Positions 35,256 to 44,222 of a DNA stretch of 50,794 nucleotides are shown here, piece by piece. Each line of letters starts with the position of its first letter. Position 1 is the stretch's first letter. Position numbers and translations under genes: made by a program. The DNA comes from Leuconostoc falkenbergense (GTDB lineage Bacteria; Bacillota; Bacilli; Lactobacillales; Lactobacillaceae). The stretch is from NCBI RefSeq assembly GCF_014634805.1, contig NZ_BMBS01000011.1, forward strand, positions 1 through 50,794, written 5' to 3'. The notes under the pieces were generated by a model. It saw only the letters and a list, made by a program, of their open reading frames with translations, ran no database searches and had not been told where the DNA came from.

Positions 35256-35856
35256 CTACTAACCCTCCTTCAAATACAAATTGATCTGCTTTCATATCAA
35301 TAATTTTGGCCCGAAATGTTAAGCCCTGCGTCGTTGGTAATTGGCGCATATTAATAAAGATTTCTTTTTTCTTAGGCATAATAGTTACATATTTTGGTGC
35401 ATCATAACTAGACCTAACGAAGCTCATAACAGTGGACACAGGTAGCGACAAATTACCAATTGCTAGTGATTTTGCCTTTAAAATAATGTTGCCATTAGCC
35501 GTTACTTGTGGATCAAGCGCCATGCCAAAGTTAAATTTTTGTCCTAAAAATTTAGTGCTACCGTACATCATGATTTTGTCAGAAACATCAAACGTAAAAC
35601 CACTGTTATCAGAATCGTTAAGATAGTGGGCTACTAAGGCATTAATTTGTTTTTTGTTTAGTGTAATATCAAATGTTGCGTCAGATTTTGCTATTTTTGA
35701 CTGACTATCACTATATTTGATTGGGCCTGACGCCTGATGAAAGAACCAAAAGCTGGTCAGAACGAGCCCAGTTACTAATACCCAAAAGAGCCAAAACCAG
35801 ATTGAACGGTGTTTTTTTGGTGTTATAGCTGGTCTTTTTAGTGTTTGATTAACCAA
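35242..35856 (-). CDS. YpmS-family (DUF2140) membrane-anchored protein
   Basis: The 204-residue protein has a cytoplasmic basic N-terminus, one helix at about residues 18-40 (WFWLFWVLVTGLVLTSFWFF) and an extracytoplasmic domain with ITLNKKQINALVAHYLND, the DUF2140 opening pattern. Function is unknown. It overlaps the lipase-like gene by 19 bases in the ypmR-ypmS order known from Bacillus and lactobacilli. Confidence 0.85.
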   Translation of the reverse strand: MVNQTLKRPAITPKKHRSIWFWLFWVLVTGLVLTSFWFFHQASGPIKYSDSQSKIAKSDATFDITLNKKQINALVAHYLNDSDNSGFTFDVSDKIMMYGSTKFLGQKFNFGMALDPQVTANGNIILKAKSLAIGNLSLPVSTVMSFVRSSYDAPKYVTIMPKKKEIFINMRQLPTTQGLTFRAKIIDMKADQFVFEGGLVDEKK

Positions 35857-36743
35857 TGTTTTTCCTCTCGCTTCATGACATGTAACAATTGTGATGTCAT
35901 ATATTGATAACCTTTGTCATTAGGATGATAATTATCATCTTTTGAAATCCAATTATTGTCAACACTTGTTTTTCCCATCAAAACAGCCGTCATGGCTTTC
36001 GTCGCATTTTTTTCTGAACTATCACTTTCAATTTGCTTAACAAGTTTTTGACGTTGTGATTTTGTCTTGAATTGACCATATGTCAAATCAAACGAACTGA
36101 CATAATAAGCATTACCATCTTTTGTTGCCATTTTAGCATTGATAGCATTGAAATTTTTAACATCAGCATTGAAATCTTCACGATTAGCAAAGTGAACATA
36201 GAGCAGATTATAGTTACCAAAAATAAAGATTGGCGCTTGTTTGTTATAACCACGAACCGTTTTTAGCAATTTTGCTAACCTGATTTGATAGTTCACTTTT
36301 CCTTTAACAACTGCTTCAGACAATGCTTTTGGAGAAGAAGCCGTCATATTTTTGAGTAACAATTGCTGTAAATCATTACCGCCAACTGTCATGACTAATA
36401 CATCAGCGTTTTTAACACTGTGTTGAAAACTTGATTGTGCCACTAATCTTTTTTTAATTTGGTCTGAGCGGTCACCTGCTTTGCCAAAATTTTTCATGGT
36501 TACAGAAATATCATATTTTTCACGAATCTCTTTAGCAATTCTACCAGAATAGCCTTGCAATTTTTGTGTATCACCAACGCCCTCGGTTAGCGAGTCACCT
36601 AATGCTACCAAATTGACATGTGACACTTTTTCAGTTTTTGACAATGATTGATTGAGTGAATGATGTTGCCAGTTTTTAATACCAAAAAGTACGCCAGCAC
36701 CAACAATCACGATGGCAATGAAGCTGATTAGTACCTTTCGCAT
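35838..36743 (-). CDS. SGNH/GDSL-family lipase/esterase, YpmR-like
   Basis: The 301-residue protein has an N-terminal signal anchor (residues 4-22) and an extracytoplasmic SGNH hydrolase domain. The catalytic Ser is S51 in ALGDSLTEG, the Asn is in GGND at 121-124, and the Asp-His pair is in DDNYHPND near the C-terminus. All four blocks are present, so it should be active on an ester or acyl substrate at the cell surface; the substrate is unknown. It is the first gene of the ypmR-ypmS-yozE-rbgA-rnhB series with its own promoter. Confidence 0.88.
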   Translation of the reverse strand: MRKVLISFIAIVIVGAGVLFGIKNWQHHSLNQSLSKTEKVSHVNLVALGDSLTEGVGDTQKLQGYSGRIAKEIREKYDISVTMKNFGKAGDRSDQIKKRLVAQSSFQHSVKNADVLVMTVGGNDLQQLLLKNMTASSPKALSEAVVKGKVNYQIRLAKLLKTVRGYNKQAPIFIFGNYNLLYVHFANREDFNADVKNFNAINAKMATKDGNAYYVSSFDLTYGQFKTKSQRQKLVKQIESDSSEKNATKAMTAVLMGKTSVDNNWISKDDNYHPNDKGYQYMTSQLLHVMKREEKHWLIKH

Positions 36744-36774
36744 TCGTAATTCTCCTGAAACTTTACTGGTAATT

Positions 36775-36803
36775 ATTATAGCCTAAAAAAGCGTTAGTTA
36801 CAA
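36775..36803 (-). promoter_or_regulatory. Promoter of the ypmR-rnhB series
   Basis: On the minus strand TTGTAA (36798-36803), 17 nt and TATAAT (36775-36780) are followed by CAGGAGA and the start codon. The -35 touches the T tract of the degV terminator. Confidence 0.75.
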
Positions 36804-36804
36804 A

Positions 36805-36827
36805 AAAAGCGAGCTAGACTCGCTTTT
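36805..36827 (-). terminator. degV terminator, end of the men-degV series
   Basis: AAAAGCGAG and CTCGCTTTT form a stem followed by T on the minus strand. It is the first clear terminator after menF in the direction of transcription. Confidence 0.85.
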
Positions 36828-36841
36828 AAGATAATTATTCA

Positions 36842-37696
36842 TCAACGGGCACGATACAAAATTGCCAGTGCTCCCGCACCTGTATGGGTGGATATAATCG
36901 GCGTCGTGTTCAAAACTGGAATTTCCAAGTCTGGCCAGATTGCTTTTAACCTTTCGGCTAATTGCGTGGCTTCCTCCGGAATACCAGCATGTGAAATACC
37001 AATCGCAACCATTTCTTTGTATTCTTGCATTTTTGCAATCACGTTGTTATTGAATTTAGCAATAGTTTTCATACCTCGCCCCTTCAATAAAACATCGACA
37101 GTGCCATCGGTATGTGTCACACCCGCACCCACCTTAATATTTAACAGATTACCAATAATGCCCTGTGTTTTGCTCAAGCGACCACCGGCAACCATATTTG
37201 TTAAGGAAGTGAAGCTCAAATAGATATTGGATTCATCACGAGCCTGTTCAATCGCTGGCATAATTTCTGCCATTGTTGCCCCCTGTTTCGCCATCTCAGC
37301 AGCTTGCAAGACAACAAATGCTTGTGCACGATCAGCTGCCAGTGTATCAAATGTTGTAATTTTTGCACTTGTTAAAGCCGCTGCCTGTTCAGCGGCACGA
37401 ACTGTCCCCGATAATCCTGAAGACATGTGTATACTCAAAATTTCTGAATCAGGATGTTTTTGGTGAATCTCATCATAGGCAAGCTGAAACGCCCCAATTG
37501 ATGGCTGTGATGTCTGAGGTAAACTCTTACTAACGGCCATTTTTTCTAAAAATTCATCACGTTGTATCGTCACGCCATCCTCATAAACGGTGCCGTCAAT
37601 TTGGACAGAAAGCGGTACAATTTTGATATCATAAAATGCTATTTCTTCAGGTGTCAATGCAACAGCTGAATCGGTTACTATTTTAATATTTGACAT
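36842..37696 (-). CDS. DegV-family fatty-acid-binding protein
   Basis: DegV/FakB-type proteins bind a fatty acid and present it to a FakA kinase for phosphorylation. The 284-residue protein has the lipid head-group motifs TSQPS at 62-66 and HMSSGLSGT at 90-98. No fakA gene is nearby in the window. It follows dfrA by nine bases and is last in the series. Confidence 0.9.
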   Translation of the reverse strand: MSNIKIVTDSAVALTPEEIAFYDIKIVPLSVQIDGTVYEDGVTIQRDEFLEKMAVSKSLPQTSQPSIGAFQLAYDEIHQKHPDSEILSIHMSSGLSGTVRAAEQAAALTSAKITTFDTLAADRAQAFVVLQAAEMAKQGATMAEIMPAIEQARDESNIYLSFTSLTNMVAGGRLSKTQGIIGNLLNIKVGAGVTHTDGTVDVLLKGRGMKTIAKFNNNVIAKMQEYKEMVAIGISHAGIPEEATQLAERLKAIWPDLEIPVLNTTPIISTHTGAGALAILYRAR

Positions 37697-37705
37697 GTTT
37701 TTTCC

Positions 37706-38203
37706 TTACTTACGCTTGTATCGTTCAACCACATACGCGTAATCATGATTGTTATCTTTGGGATGTGCCTCACTAGAGGTCAGCTTAAATTGTGACAAAT
37801 CAATTGGCGCAACAAATGTGTCACCATCAATTATACCGTCAATCTTAGTGACAACGAGATCAGTTGCGTATGGCATAAACGCTTTGTAAATAACCGAGCC
37901 ACCAGCAATTGATATGTCACGCGATTCGTTTTTAATAAGCGCCAATGCATCATCAAGTGAATGCACAACTTTTACTTCAGGATAGTTTGTCTGCCAATTT
38001 AAGTCCGTAGTCATCACAACACTTGTTCTGTTAGGCAGTGGTCGTCCAATACTCAACCAAGTTGGGCGGCCCATGATCATTAGTGTATTCATGGTCTCGT
38101 CACGAAAGAGTTTTAAATCATCGGGCATGTGCCATGGAATGCTACCATTTTTACCAATGGCGTTCTTTTTATCCTGCGCCCATACCATTTTAATTGTCGT
38201 CAT
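37706..38203 (-). CDS. dfrA: Dihydrofolate reductase
   Basis: NADPH-dependent reduction of dihydrofolate to tetrahydrofolate. The 165-residue protein has the start MTTIKMVWAQDKKNAIGKNG and the IPWHMPDDLKLFRDET active-site segment with the catalytic Asp, plus the IMGRPTW and IAGGSVIY cofactor segments. This is the chromosomal type. thyA, its usual neighbour, is not adjacent; it overlaps cca by 14 bases instead. Confidence 0.95.
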   Translation of the reverse strand: MTTIKMVWAQDKKNAIGKNGSIPWHMPDDLKLFRDETMNTLMIMGRPTWLSIGRPLPNRTSVVMTTDLNWQTNYPEVKVVHSLDDALALIKNESRDISIAGGSVIYKAFMPYATDLVVTKIDGIIDGDTFVAPIDLSQFKLTSSEAHPKDNNHDYAYVVERYKRK

Positions 38204-39395
38204 TTACCTGCTCCTTCGCATACTGTATAAGGGATTCACGGGTGTTTTCCAGCTCACCATTGACCACTGCGTACTCAATTTTTTTCAGACATTGACCTAA
38301 TTTAGGCCCGGGCATCATAACACCTTCACGAATTAAATCGCCGCCTTGAATAGCTAATTCTGACGAATTTGTAATCGGTAACATATCTATTATATGCCTT
38401 ATCTGCTCAATTGTCGCGTTTGAAATATCCAGCAATGTTAAAAGCTCGAATAACGTTTTTTGATAAGGTAGTGCCTGGTACAAATCAAAAGTAGAAACTT
38501 TATCAATTTGGCGAACCAATGGCACGACAGTCATCACCGTCGTTATTGTCTCTCGACTTAATTTCCAATTCCTTAAAAAACGATTGATTTGAGATGAAGT
38601 CAAATCTGTTTCGGCCAATACCAGCGACCAAACTGCGAAAGTATCAGCAGGTTGATGTGTTGCCAAATGTTGAATGATGTTATCCCAAATTTTCAATGGC
38701 TCACCTGGCAGGTAGTTGATAACACCATCATCTAAAGCCAATTTTAAGCTCTCAGCGGCATTGCCGCCCATTAACATTTTTTCAAATTCTACCCGTATAC
38801 GCTCTACGGCTATTCTAGTTAAATTAGGTGCCAAATCGCGTAACGCTTGACGTGTATCATCTGCTATACGAAAACCTAGCTGGGCGCTAAATCTTAGCGC
38901 CCTCATCATTCTTAACGCATCTTCAGTAAAACGTGTTTCTGCATCACCAACAGCACGAATAATACCGTTTGTCATATCAGATAACCCATCAAATAGATCG
39001 ACAACTTCACCATCATGACGCATTGCCAGAGCATTAATCGTAAAATCACGACGCTTCAAATCTTCTGATAAACTACGCACGAACGTCACACTATCGGGTC
39101 GCCTGAAATCAGTATAAGTTGATTCCGTTCGAAATGTCGTAATCTCATAGCCTTCACCGTGGTCAAGCACCATCACAGTGCCGTGCTGAATACCTGTATC
39201 AACTGTCCGGTTGAACAATGCTTTAACTTCTTCGGGAAAAGCACTACTGGCAATATCAACATCATGTATTGGCGCACCCAAAAGTGTATCTCTAACAGAA
39301 CCACCAACAAAATAAGCCTCATAGCCAGCTTGCTCCAAGGTAGCTAAAATAGGTTGCGCTTGTACAAATTCTTGTGGTAATTTTTCAATTTTCAT
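38190..39395 (-). CDS. cca: CCA-adding tRNA nucleotidyltransferase
   Basis: It adds or repairs the 3' CCA of tRNAs. The 401-residue class II enzyme has GGSVRD at 31-36, the metal-binding DVDIA at 45-49, and the RRDFTINALA and EDALRMMRALRF motifs that define nucleotide recognition. Gram-positive CCA enzymes are close to this length. It follows the TPR protein with a 37-base gap, a frequent arrangement in lactobacilli. Confidence 0.95.
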   Translation of the reverse strand: MKIEKLPQEFVQAQPILATLEQAGYEAYFVGGSVRDTLLGAPIHDVDIASSAFPEEVKALFNRTVDTGIQHGTVMVLDHGEGYEITTFRTESTYTDFRRPDSVTFVRSLSEDLKRRDFTINALAMRHDGEVVDLFDGLSDMTNGIIRAVGDAETRFTEDALRMMRALRFSAQLGFRIADDTRQALRDLAPNLTRIAVERIRVEFEKMLMGGNAAESLKLALDDGVINYLPGEPLKIWDNIIQHLATHQPADTFAVWSLVLAETDLTSSQINRFLRNWKLSRETITTVMTVVPLVRQIDKVSTFDLYQALPYQKTLFELLTLLDISNATIEQIRHIIDMLPITNSSELAIQGGDLIREGVMMPGPKLGQCLKKIEYAVVNGELENTRESLIQYAKEQVNDDN

Positions 39396-39432
39396 ATCAT
39401 CTTATTTTATCAAATAAAAGACAACTGTGGGT

Positions 39433-40698
39433 TTAATATTCGATACTTTCAAGGCGCATTTGCATATCATCATCGTCAGGTGCAATCTTTAAATATTGTT
39501 TCATTGTGGCTAATTCTTGTTCACGCATCCCCTGTTCATGATACCAGTCAACCAAATCGTGTAAAAACGCTACGTTATCATTATAAAGCGGTGACGCTTG
39601 TTGCCAGTATTTGTTAGCCTTGTCATCTTGACCTAAAGCTTGATAAGCTCGTGCCAAATCCCAATAAAACTGTGGGTAAACAACATCCTCAGCAATATAT
39701 TTTTCAATTAATTTCACATCATCTTCATACAAATGTTGCGACAAGAGTAACTCAGAATACGCAATAATAGTCATCACATCATTTTCATCTAATGCTAGTG
39801 CTTTTTGATAATAGGATTGTGCGGCCGCTAGATCACCTTGCTTGTCGGCCGCCAATCCAGCCAAACGGTACAAAAGTGTATTCGTTTCATCTTGGGCTAT
39901 ACCAGCTTGATACGTACGATATGCATTATCGAAATCTTGCTGATGTTCATACGCTTGTCCCAATAATGGGTATATAGAGGTATATTTAGGATCAGCTTCC
40001 AAGATATTGTTAAACAGCTTAATTGCCTCGTTTTCACGACCATTTTCTTGATACAATACGCCTAATTGAAACTGTGTATCTAATGTCATTTGTTCCGGTT
40101 TAATTTGTTCCAAATAACCAACTGCGTTTTCATAATTTCCGATTTGTGCATACGCGACCCCAATCCGAGCAACCAGATCAACGCGACTAATTTCACGTTC
40201 ACCTTTCAGTAACAACGATCGATAGCGTGGAATGGCTTGATGATAACTCTGATTAGCAAAATAAAATTCGGCTAATGCAAATTGGATAATTATTTCATCT
40301 GGTGCGATTTTTTCTGCCTGTAACAGGCTTAACTCAGCCGATTCATTCAATCCCTCAGTTTGGTAAATATCAGCTTTCACAAGAAGCGCTTGTAAATAAG
40401 ACGATGATGAGGGTCTGATTTGTGCTAAGTAGTCTTGGGCTTCATCAATTTGACCATCTTCAATGGCGATGTCAGCCAAAGCAGTGCGAATGTCATCCTC
40501 ATCAGGAAATTTATCTAATAATTTTTTGTATGCTCTGCGCGACTGATTCAAAAATCCTAACGCGTATAATTCTTCGGCCAAACTATAAATCATTTCATCA
40601 CTATCATGCCGCAGTGATTGTGCAAATAACTTTTGCGCCGTGTCTAGCTGCCCACTGGATAAGGCATCCAACATTTTTTCTGCATAATTTTCTGTCAT
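39433..40698 (-). CDS. Tetratricopeptide-repeat protein
   Basis: The 421-residue soluble protein consists almost entirely of helical repeats of about 34 residues (for example AEELYALGFLNQSRRAYKKL and LGVLYQENGRENEAIKLF). It probably forms a superhelical scaffold. Acidic composition and lack of a signal peptide point to the cytoplasm. It resembles YpiA-type Firmicute TPR proteins found beside cca. No enzymatic domain is visible, and its partner is unknown. It begins 11 bases after menC ends. Confidence 0.85.
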   Translation of the reverse strand: MTENYAEKMLDALSSGQLDTAQKLFAQSLRHDSDEMIYSLAEELYALGFLNQSRRAYKKLLDKFPDEDDIRTALADIAIEDGQIDEAQDYLAQIRPSSSSYLQALLVKADIYQTEGLNESAELSLLQAEKIAPDEIIIQFALAEFYFANQSYHQAIPRYRSLLLKGEREISRVDLVARIGVAYAQIGNYENAVGYLEQIKPEQMTLDTQFQLGVLYQENGRENEAIKLFNNILEADPKYTSIYPLLGQAYEHQQDFDNAYRTYQAGIAQDETNTLLYRLAGLAADKQGDLAAAQSYYQKALALDENDVMTIIAYSELLLSQHLYEDDVKLIEKYIAEDVVYPQFYWDLARAYQALGQDDKANKYWQQASPLYNDNVAFLHDLVDWYHEQGMREQELATMKQYLKIAPDDDDMQMRLESIEY

Positions 40699-40709
40699 AG
40701 GAGTTCCTT

Positions 40710-41810
40710 CTAATATTGTATGTTAATTGTGTTGGCAGACTGCATATCAGCAATGGCATCAAAATCCATTGTCACACCAATGCCAAATCCTGTTGGCACT
40801 GTGATATAACCACGATCAACAACTAACTTTTCTTTAATGATGTCCCGTTCAAAATAGCGACTACTGTCGGATATATCGCTTGGAAAAGCAATATTTGGCA
40901 AACTTGCTAGCGCCAAATCAACACTTCGTCCTAACCCACTCGTTAACATACCGCCAATCCAAGGCTTATCAACCATTTTGATCGCCATAATAGCATTTGA
41001 AATGCCCCCTATTTTGCCCTGCTTGACAGTTAGCGCGTCAGCGGCGTGTAAGTCAAGCATTGTGGCGATATCATCTATATTATTGACGGATTCATCTAGA
41101 CTCAAGTGTTGTTGAATACGGGCTTGTAGTTGCGCATGTTTAACAAAATCGTTAGCGCTATAAGGCTGCTCAATAAAATCAACATTATCAGGCAACGCGG
41201 CTAAAAAGGAAAAGTCTTCATCACGAAAGCTACAATTGGCATCAATAGAAAAATGTTGATTGGGATAATCAAGCAATAAATCAATCAACTTTTGCCAATC
41301 ATTCGTAGCGCCATCAATTTTCAACTTATGACGTTGATACTGCGCTTTCATCATAGCCTTAAAATCATCTGCCAATCCAATTGCGACACTAACTGGTACT
41401 TTTCTTTCTGTGCCACCAATGAGCCTTTGCAAAGATTTCTTTTTCAAATGACCAACAGCATCCCAGATTGCCATTTCAAGTCCTGATTTAGCAAATGACC
41501 CGTACGCTGTTAGCTTATTTAAACGACCAGCAAACTCCTCGGGCGATTTAAACTGATAGTCCTGCAGCTGGGGCAATAAAATATTTTGGACAATTGACAA
41601 GCTCATGATTTGATTTTCTGGCGCATAAGTGAAATCATCAAACGATTGTATTTCGCCGTATCCCATAACCTCTTGTTGCGTCAGATGATCAAATAATGTC
41701 ACTTGTACAATCGTTAATGGTCGCCGTTTTGTTTCTGTATGGGCCGTTTTAAATGACTGTTTTAAGATCAAAATAACCGGCGTGAGTGTCACACTTTTAA
41801 TTTGATACAT
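40710..41810 (-). CDS. menC: o-Succinylbenzoate synthase
   Basis: Enolase-superfamily enzyme dehydrating SHCHC to o-succinylbenzoate in menaquinone synthesis. The 366-residue protein has HKLKID (catalytic Lys), SIDAN and EQPY (metal-binding Asp and Glu), LSLDE (Asp) and LTVKQGKIGG (second Lys). The complete set supports activity. It overlaps menH by 14 bases. N-succinylamino acid racemase activity is a known alternative in the family, but the cluster argues for MenC. Confidence 0.92.
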   Translation of the reverse strand: MYQIKSVTLTPVILILKQSFKTAHTETKRRPLTIVQVTLFDHLTQQEVMGYGEIQSFDDFTYAPENQIMSLSIVQNILLPQLQDYQFKSPEEFAGRLNKLTAYGSFAKSGLEMAIWDAVGHLKKKSLQRLIGGTERKVPVSVAIGLADDFKAMMKAQYQRHKLKIDGATNDWQKLIDLLLDYPNQHFSIDANCSFRDEDFSFLAALPDNVDFIEQPYSANDFVKHAQLQARIQQHLSLDESVNNIDDIATMLDLHAADALTVKQGKIGGISNAIMAIKMVDKPWIGGMLTSGLGRSVDLALASLPNIAFPSDISDSSRYFERDIIKEKLVVDRGYITVPTGFGIGVTMDFDAIADMQSANTINIQY

Positions 41811-42594
41811 TTAATGCCTCAACAAATAACTTTGGTTGCTCAACATGCGTGTTATGTCCGGAATTAGGAATGACTGTTTTTTGAACGTGGGGAATTAATT
41901 GGACCATTTGATTGGCGATAGCATTAAATTTATTATCTAATTCGCCAACAATCACTTGCGTTGGTATTTCTAAATCCGACAGCTTCGACCAAAAATCAGG
42001 CTGTGCCCCTGTTCCCATTTTTCGTAATGAATTAGCGACATTTGTTGGGTTTTGTGACAAGCGTTGTTGCCGAATATGGTCTTTTTTTGATGATGATAAC
42101 AATTGTTGCGTTTCAAATAATGGGAGTTGAGCCCAATTATCCACAAACTTTGGAAAATTCTCTAAAATAGCTTGCGCCTTAATCTCGTCAGCAGTTATTC
42201 TTGCTTGCCTTTCTGATACAGTTTTGAGTCCCGCTGTGGTGCTTTCTAAATAAAGATTTTTTACCAAATCGGGATACATTAAAGCAAATCCCAACGCCAA
42301 ACGACCACCCATTGAATAGCCTAGCAAATTAACATTTTGCCAATGAAGTGAAACCAAAATTGATCTTAAATCATCAATTTGATTAGCCATCTTAAAACGA
42401 CTCACATCGACGACATCTGGTACCCGACTACCAAAACCAAGTAAATCAACTGTCAAAACTTCACCGGGCAAATCCGATTTGATATCATCAAAGTCATGAT
42501 GTGATCCCATAAAGCCGTGCAACAGTAACCATTGACATGGACGTGCATCATTTTTAGTTAGAAAAATCTGATAGGGATAGTTGTTGATCATCAT
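41797..42594 (-). CDS. menH: SHCHC synthase (alpha/beta hydrolase)
   Basis: It removes pyruvate from SEPHCHC to yield SHCHC. The 265-residue alpha/beta hydrolase has the oxyanion segment LLHGFMGS near 24-31, the nucleophile S94 in GYSMGG and the catalytic His in SGHNTHVEQP near 250. It is placed between menD and menC, with overlaps of four and fourteen bases; this context decides the function of an otherwise generic hydrolase. Confidence 0.9.
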   Translation of the reverse strand: MMINNYPYQIFLTKNDARPCQWLLLHGFMGSHHDFDDIKSDLPGEVLTVDLLGFGSRVPDVVDVSRFKMANQIDDLRSILVSLHWQNVNLLGYSMGGRLALGFALMYPDLVKNLYLESTTAGLKTVSERQARITADEIKAQAILENFPKFVDNWAQLPLFETQQLLSSSKKDHIRQQRLSQNPTNVANSLRKMGTGAQPDFWSKLSDLEIPTQVIVGELDNKFNAIANQMVQLIPHVQKTVIPNSGHNTHVEQPKLFVEALNVSN

Positions 42595-44222
42595 AGGCTT
42601 TCTCCAATATACTTTTGATGATCACGCACATTTTGAGTGCGATTACTAGGATAAACAATTATTCTCGTGCCGTCTGTTGGTTGGTTAAGCACCTTTTGCA
42701 GATCTTCCGGTTGCTTTAGTAATACGTATGACAGCTGATACAAGGATGCAATTTTACTGATGTCCAATTCTAACGGTGTCCCAAAAAGTGTTTCAAAGTA
42801 TTCTGTTGCTTCGGCTTGTGGCAAAAATGAAAAAATACCGCCACCATTATTATCAATGACGATAATATCCAGCGGTAGCTGATAATTGCGGGCCATCATT
42901 AAACCGTTCATATCATGAAAAAGTGTCAAATCTCCCGTCAATAATAGACTACGTTTTTTTGTCGTGACGCTCATCCCCAAAGCTGTTGAAATAACACCAT
43001 CAATACCATTTGCCCCACGATTAGCATAGATTGTTTGTGTATTAAAACCCGTAAAAAAATTATCCATATCGCGAATGGGCATACTATTAGCAACAAAAAT
43101 CGGTGTTTTTGGCGATACAGCACGATTTAATACTGACACAATCGCCATTTCATGTACTAATTGTTTATCCTTTTGGTTGATTAATTGCCAGTTTGTTTCG
43201 AACGCTTGTTGTTCTTCACTAAGCACCACTTTTGCTTGCCTCAAAAAATCACGTGGTGGCATTAAAATTGCACGAGAAACATGTCGTGAATGATCAGTTC
43301 CAGCATTTAAATCAACATGCCAAGTCTCAATATTGGCATGCTTTAGCCATTGCAAAACTTTCGCAGAAACTGGCGTTTTACCAAATCTAATGACTAAATC
43401 TGGTTTTAACTCGTCGGTCACTTGAGCAAATTTCAACAAATAATCAATACCATGAATCGTTTCTGGGGTACGGACACGACTTAAAATATCCGCAATCACT
43501 GGCACATGGTAGCGTTGCGAAAATGCCAATAAATCATCGCTATATGATTCTGCAACATTTGGGCCGGCCAGAATTAACACACGCTTTGCTGTGATTGGTG
43601 GTATGTCAATTCTAATCTGAGATGGTTTTGAAAAGGATAATTGCTTAACTAACACGTTATCCTGATTTCCTAATGTTGGCATCAAAGGTTTGCGTAACGG
43701 TAAATTAAATTGCACTGGCCCACAAGGTGCCGTATTCGCCAAATGAACAAACTTTTGTGTTGCAAAATCAATATATTCAGTTATGTCTTGGTGTGTCTCC
43801 TGCAAATTAAAAGCGAGATCTGCTTTCGTTAATTTTCCAAATATATTTTGCTGTGGTAATGTTTGTGGCGCACCATTATATTGTAATTCCTGTGGCCGGT
43901 CAGTTGACAAAATAATCAGTGGTACTTCTGACACTGATGCCTCTGCTACTGCCGGTGTATATTCTGTAATAGCAGTCCCTGAAGTACCTAGTAGAACCAC
44001 GGGTGATAATGTCGTTTTAGCAATTCCTAGCGCAAAAAAGCCTGCTGATCGTTCATCAACATCAACATAGAGTTTCACATTTGGATGATACTTGACATAC
44101 TCAGCAATTAATAATGCAACTGGCGTACTACGTGACCCCGGAGAAAGGACAAAATATTTAACACCTCCAGCTACTAAAGCGCCAATTAAGTGTTTGGTAT
44201 TGTACGTTAAAGCATCAATCAT
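42591..44222 (-). CDS. menD: SEPHCHC synthase
   Basis: Thiamine-diphosphate enzyme condensing isochorismate with 2-oxoglutarate. The 543-residue protein has the N-terminal FVLSPGSRSTP, the cofactor-binding GDLTLFHDMNGL with the following NNGGGIFSFLP, and the LSTDRPQELQYNGAPQ region. It overlaps menF by eight bases and menH by four. The need for thiamine diphosphate ties this cluster to the riboswitch-controlled uptake operon elsewhere in the window, an indirect link. Confidence 0.95.
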   Translation of the reverse strand: MIDALTYNTKHLIGALVAGGVKYFVLSPGSRSTPVALLIAEYVKYHPNVKLYVDVDERSAGFFALGIAKTTLSPVVLLGTSGTAITEYTPAVAEASVSEVPLIILSTDRPQELQYNGAPQTLPQQNIFGKLTKADLAFNLQETHQDITEYIDFATQKFVHLANTAPCGPVQFNLPLRKPLMPTLGNQDNVLVKQLSFSKPSQIRIDIPPITAKRVLILAGPNVAESYSDDLLAFSQRYHVPVIADILSRVRTPETIHGIDYLLKFAQVTDELKPDLVIRFGKTPVSAKVLQWLKHANIETWHVDLNAGTDHSRHVSRAILMPPRDFLRQAKVVLSEEQQAFETNWQLINQKDKQLVHEMAIVSVLNRAVSPKTPIFVANSMPIRDMDNFFTGFNTQTIYANRGANGIDGVISTALGMSVTTKKRSLLLTGDLTLFHDMNGLMMARNYQLPLDIIVIDNNGGGIFSFLPQAEATEYFETLFGTPLELDISKIASLYQLSYVLLKQPEDLQKVLNQPTDGTRIIVYPSNRTQNVRDHQKYIGESL